Assembly (NCBI RefSeq): GCF_017349355.1 | Contig: NZ_JAFMPM010000006.1 | Span: forward strand, 62,001-126,000 | Length of the DNA stretch: 64,000 nucleotides | Reading direction: 5' to 3' | Origin: Thiothrix fructosivorans | GTDB lineage: Bacteria > Pseudomonadota > Gammaproteobacteria > Thiotrichales > Thiotrichaceae | Position numbers and translations under genes: made by a program | Shown: positions 62,680 to 64,000 of the stretch, piece after piece | Numbering within the stretch: the first letter of the stretch is position 1 | How the letters are laid out: each line of letters starts with the position of its first letter | The notes under the pieces: generated by a model | Database searches by the model: none | What the model was told of the DNA's origin: nothing | What the model saw: the letters and a program-made list of their open reading frames with translations, nothing else

Positions 62680-62696
62680 CAGGGGTAAAACACCTG
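62680..62696. promoter_or_regulatory. Inverted repeat upstream of the XRE-FW gene
   Basis: CAGGGG and CACCTG flank TAAAA; the arms pair at five of six positions. It lies about 90-110 bases ahead of the XRE-FW start in the gap shared with the divergent lipoprotein gene. Short and imperfect, so only a candidate operator. Confidence 0.3.
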
Positions 62697-62777
62697 AACC
62701 AGCAAAGAATTGCCGAGTTGATGGGTATCCTTTAGTATTCAAAACTGCTCTTGCCCCACAGGATTGTTAATGCCGTG

Positions 62778-63587
62778 ATGAAATATTTAGCACAGATCGG
62801 TTTAATCGGTTGTTGCAGTTTACTGCTTGCTTTGCAAGGCTGCGATCAAACCGTCGATCCAACCCCTGCCCCTAAACACGTTTCCGTGCTGGAAACCTAT
62901 ATACAAGCCTTAGCCTTAGAAGATGAAGCCCTCGAAACACGCTTCGGTAAATTAGTCATCACCCACAGTAAACCGGATATGCCTCCCGACGCGCTGACCT
63001 TGGCGGGAAAACACATTTTTCAACAGGAAGGCTTTTACCTGTCATTGCATCAATACATCAAACAAAATGCCCGCGATGTGGTGTTATTTGGCTCAAATTG
63101 CGGCGGCACAGCTTGTCCACAAAACCAATTTTACTTCTTGCTGTTGGATAAAGATAAAGCACCAGAAATCATTACCCACTCTGATTTTACCGCTGATCCC
63201 GAAGACCTAAAACTCAGCGTGGATGGTGAACGCCTAATTCTTGATCTAGGTTTCCAAGCGGGTAAGCACAAAACTGCGGTCTTGCAAGGCAATACTTTCG
63301 GCATTGAGCTGGATACTGTGCCGAAAAGTTTCGTGGGCGAAGAAAATTGCCGCTGGCTCTACGACGAAGTATTAGGCTCTTGCAAAGAATACCAAGAAGC
63401 CGATGCAAGCTGTCGTGATCCCCAAAGCAGCTTCCCCGGTCACTTAATACGCGGTATTGCAGCGGTAGCAGAACACCCCGGTTTTGTCGCCGAATCCTTT
63501 GAACGGCGCTGCAAAATTGCCTGCGAAAGTGCCAAAATCGTCGATTACCCCACCTTCGCCAAGGAAGTGTGCAGCAAAAGCCATTAA
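62778..63587 (+). CDS. Putative lipoprotein of unknown function
   Basis: A 269-residue exported protein: hydrophobic signal with lipobox-like LQGC, then a folded region rich in cysteine after the middle (SNCGGTACPQNQF, EENCRWLYDEVLGSCKE, DASCRDP, RRCKIACES, EVCSKSH). Eight cysteines after residue 190 suggest several disulfides. I do not recognise the family. The ATG at 62778 begins the signal peptide; nine further codons upstream are open. It diverges from the XRE-FW gene. Confidence 0.65.
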   Translation: MKYLAQIGLIGCCSLLLALQGCDQTVDPTPAPKHVSVLETYIQALALEDEALETRFGKLVITHSKPDMPPDALTLAGKHIFQQEGFYLSLHQYIKQNARDVVLFGSNCGGTACPQNQFYFLLLDKDKAPEIITHSDFTADPEDLKLSVDGERLILDLGFQAGKHKTAVLQGNTFGIELDTVPKSFVGEENCRWLYDEVLGSCKEYQEADASCRDPQSSFPGHLIRGIAAVAEHPGFVAESFERRCKIACESAKIVDYPTFAKEVCSKSH

Positions 63588-63596
63588 AGCAAACCG

Positions 63597-64000
63597 CTAC
63601 TCTTCCTGCGTCACAAAACGCAACTGCCGCTGGTTGCCGCTTTTAGCCCCGACCAGATACGGATTATGCGAATTCTTGCGCACTTCACTCAGGAAGGGAA
63701 TCTGCCCTTTCTGACCCGTCAACGCATAATCTTGCAGCAAAGTATCTTCCAACACGGCGCGGTCAATGCCCAAGAGCGTCACCCCTGCCCCATGCACCAA
63801 GACAAACAAGCGCGGCAAAGCGATCTTATGCGTTTGCTGCACCTCGGCATAAATCCACGCCGTCAATGCCCAGAAACGCGCAAACGGCGCATCCCCCAGC
63901 AAGAGCGGCAACGTTTGCCCAAAGCGCCCCGAATTCGCGATCATATCCCAATAACGCGCAAAACGGTTCATCTGCTGCATCGTGGCAAAATCCACCCGAT
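63597..64000 (-). CDS. C-terminal part of a DUF4080-type B12-binding radical SAM protein (cut by window edge)
   Basis: The last 134 codons of a gene that continues beyond the right edge; the frame is open to base 64000. RFARYWDMIANSGRFGQTLPLLLG and APFARFWALTAWIYA (key residues RYWD-IANSGRF) match the DUF4080 region that ends many cobalamin-binding radical SAM proteins, usually annotated with tRNA or unknown modification roles. The radical SAM cluster motif is outside the window, so the call rests on this tail alone. It converges on the lipoprotein gene ten bases away. Confidence 0.7.
   Translation of the reverse strand, partial: RVDFATMQQMNRFARYWDMIANSGRFGQTLPLLLGDAPFARFWALTAWIYAEVQQTHKIALPRLFVLVHGAGVTLLGIDRAVLEDTLLQDYALTGQKGQIPFLSEVRKNSHNPYLVGAKSGNQRQLRFVTQEE

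Overview
The window looks like chromosomal DNA of a gammaproteobacterium with sulfur chemistry, most likely a relative of Thiothrix (inference only: no rRNA or other decisive marker is present). The pointers are the gammaproteobacterial order ruvB-ybgC-tolQRAB-pal-cpoB, a close homologue of E. coli YcaO, mak-, darP-, truC- and rluB-type housekeeping genes, and scattered sulfur-related genes: a YeeE/YedE thiosulfate-type permease, a DsrE-like protein, a PhsA/formate-dehydrogenase-like molybdoenzyme and an ergothioneine locus. No IS element, integrase, phage gene, CRISPR array or rRNA was seen.

Layout. 1-12.9 kb holds mixed housekeeping genes and unknowns: a cut-off sigma-54 activator, a mak-type sugar kinase, a Cys-rich vWA protein, truC, a CBS protein, ycaO, an anti-sigma-like domain protein, a Rieske protein facing a YeeZ-type dehydrogenase across overlapping start codons, darP, gloB and gmk. 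13-19.3 kb has a duplicated-module lipoprotein, a Schlafen/AlbA_2-type regulator, rluB, msrB, a stand-alone molybdopterin oxidoreductase and a DsrE-like protein. 19.4-22.8 kb is an egtB-egtD-egtE-like operon. 22.9-30.9 kb has a membrane diguanylate cyclase, a winged-helix/TPR protein, a secreted serine protease and hrpA.

30.9-44.9 kb is one long minus-strand surface-polysaccharide operon read as wecA-like, perosamine synthase, wzx, GT4, wzy, pssD/pssE-like split transferase, GT2, gmd, fcl, manC, wzc. An exact ops element (GGCGGTAGCGT) lies about 70 bases ahead of wecA, which predicts control by an RfaH/NusG-type factor. A gene-poor AT-rich stretch of 1.1 kb separates this operon from ruvB and the complete Tol-Pal operon (46-52.6 kb).

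52.7-58.5 kb holds a two-gene unit for a membrane-spanning Rad50/YhaN-like ATPase, the YeeE permease, tRNA-Lys(TTT) with a near-consensus promoter and a terminator, a ParA-like/SHOCT gene pair and an EF-hand protein. 58.6-62.6 kb is the least conventional part: a minus-strand regulatory cluster of an XRE-HTH protein fused to a four-tryptophan (NBR1-like) Ig domain, a LuxR-type protein translationally coupled to it, a short XRE paralogue, and a DUF6502-DUF5666 pair. Palindromes sit at the start of three of these units. The window ends in a lipoprotein gene and the C-terminal part of a DUF4080-type radical SAM protein.
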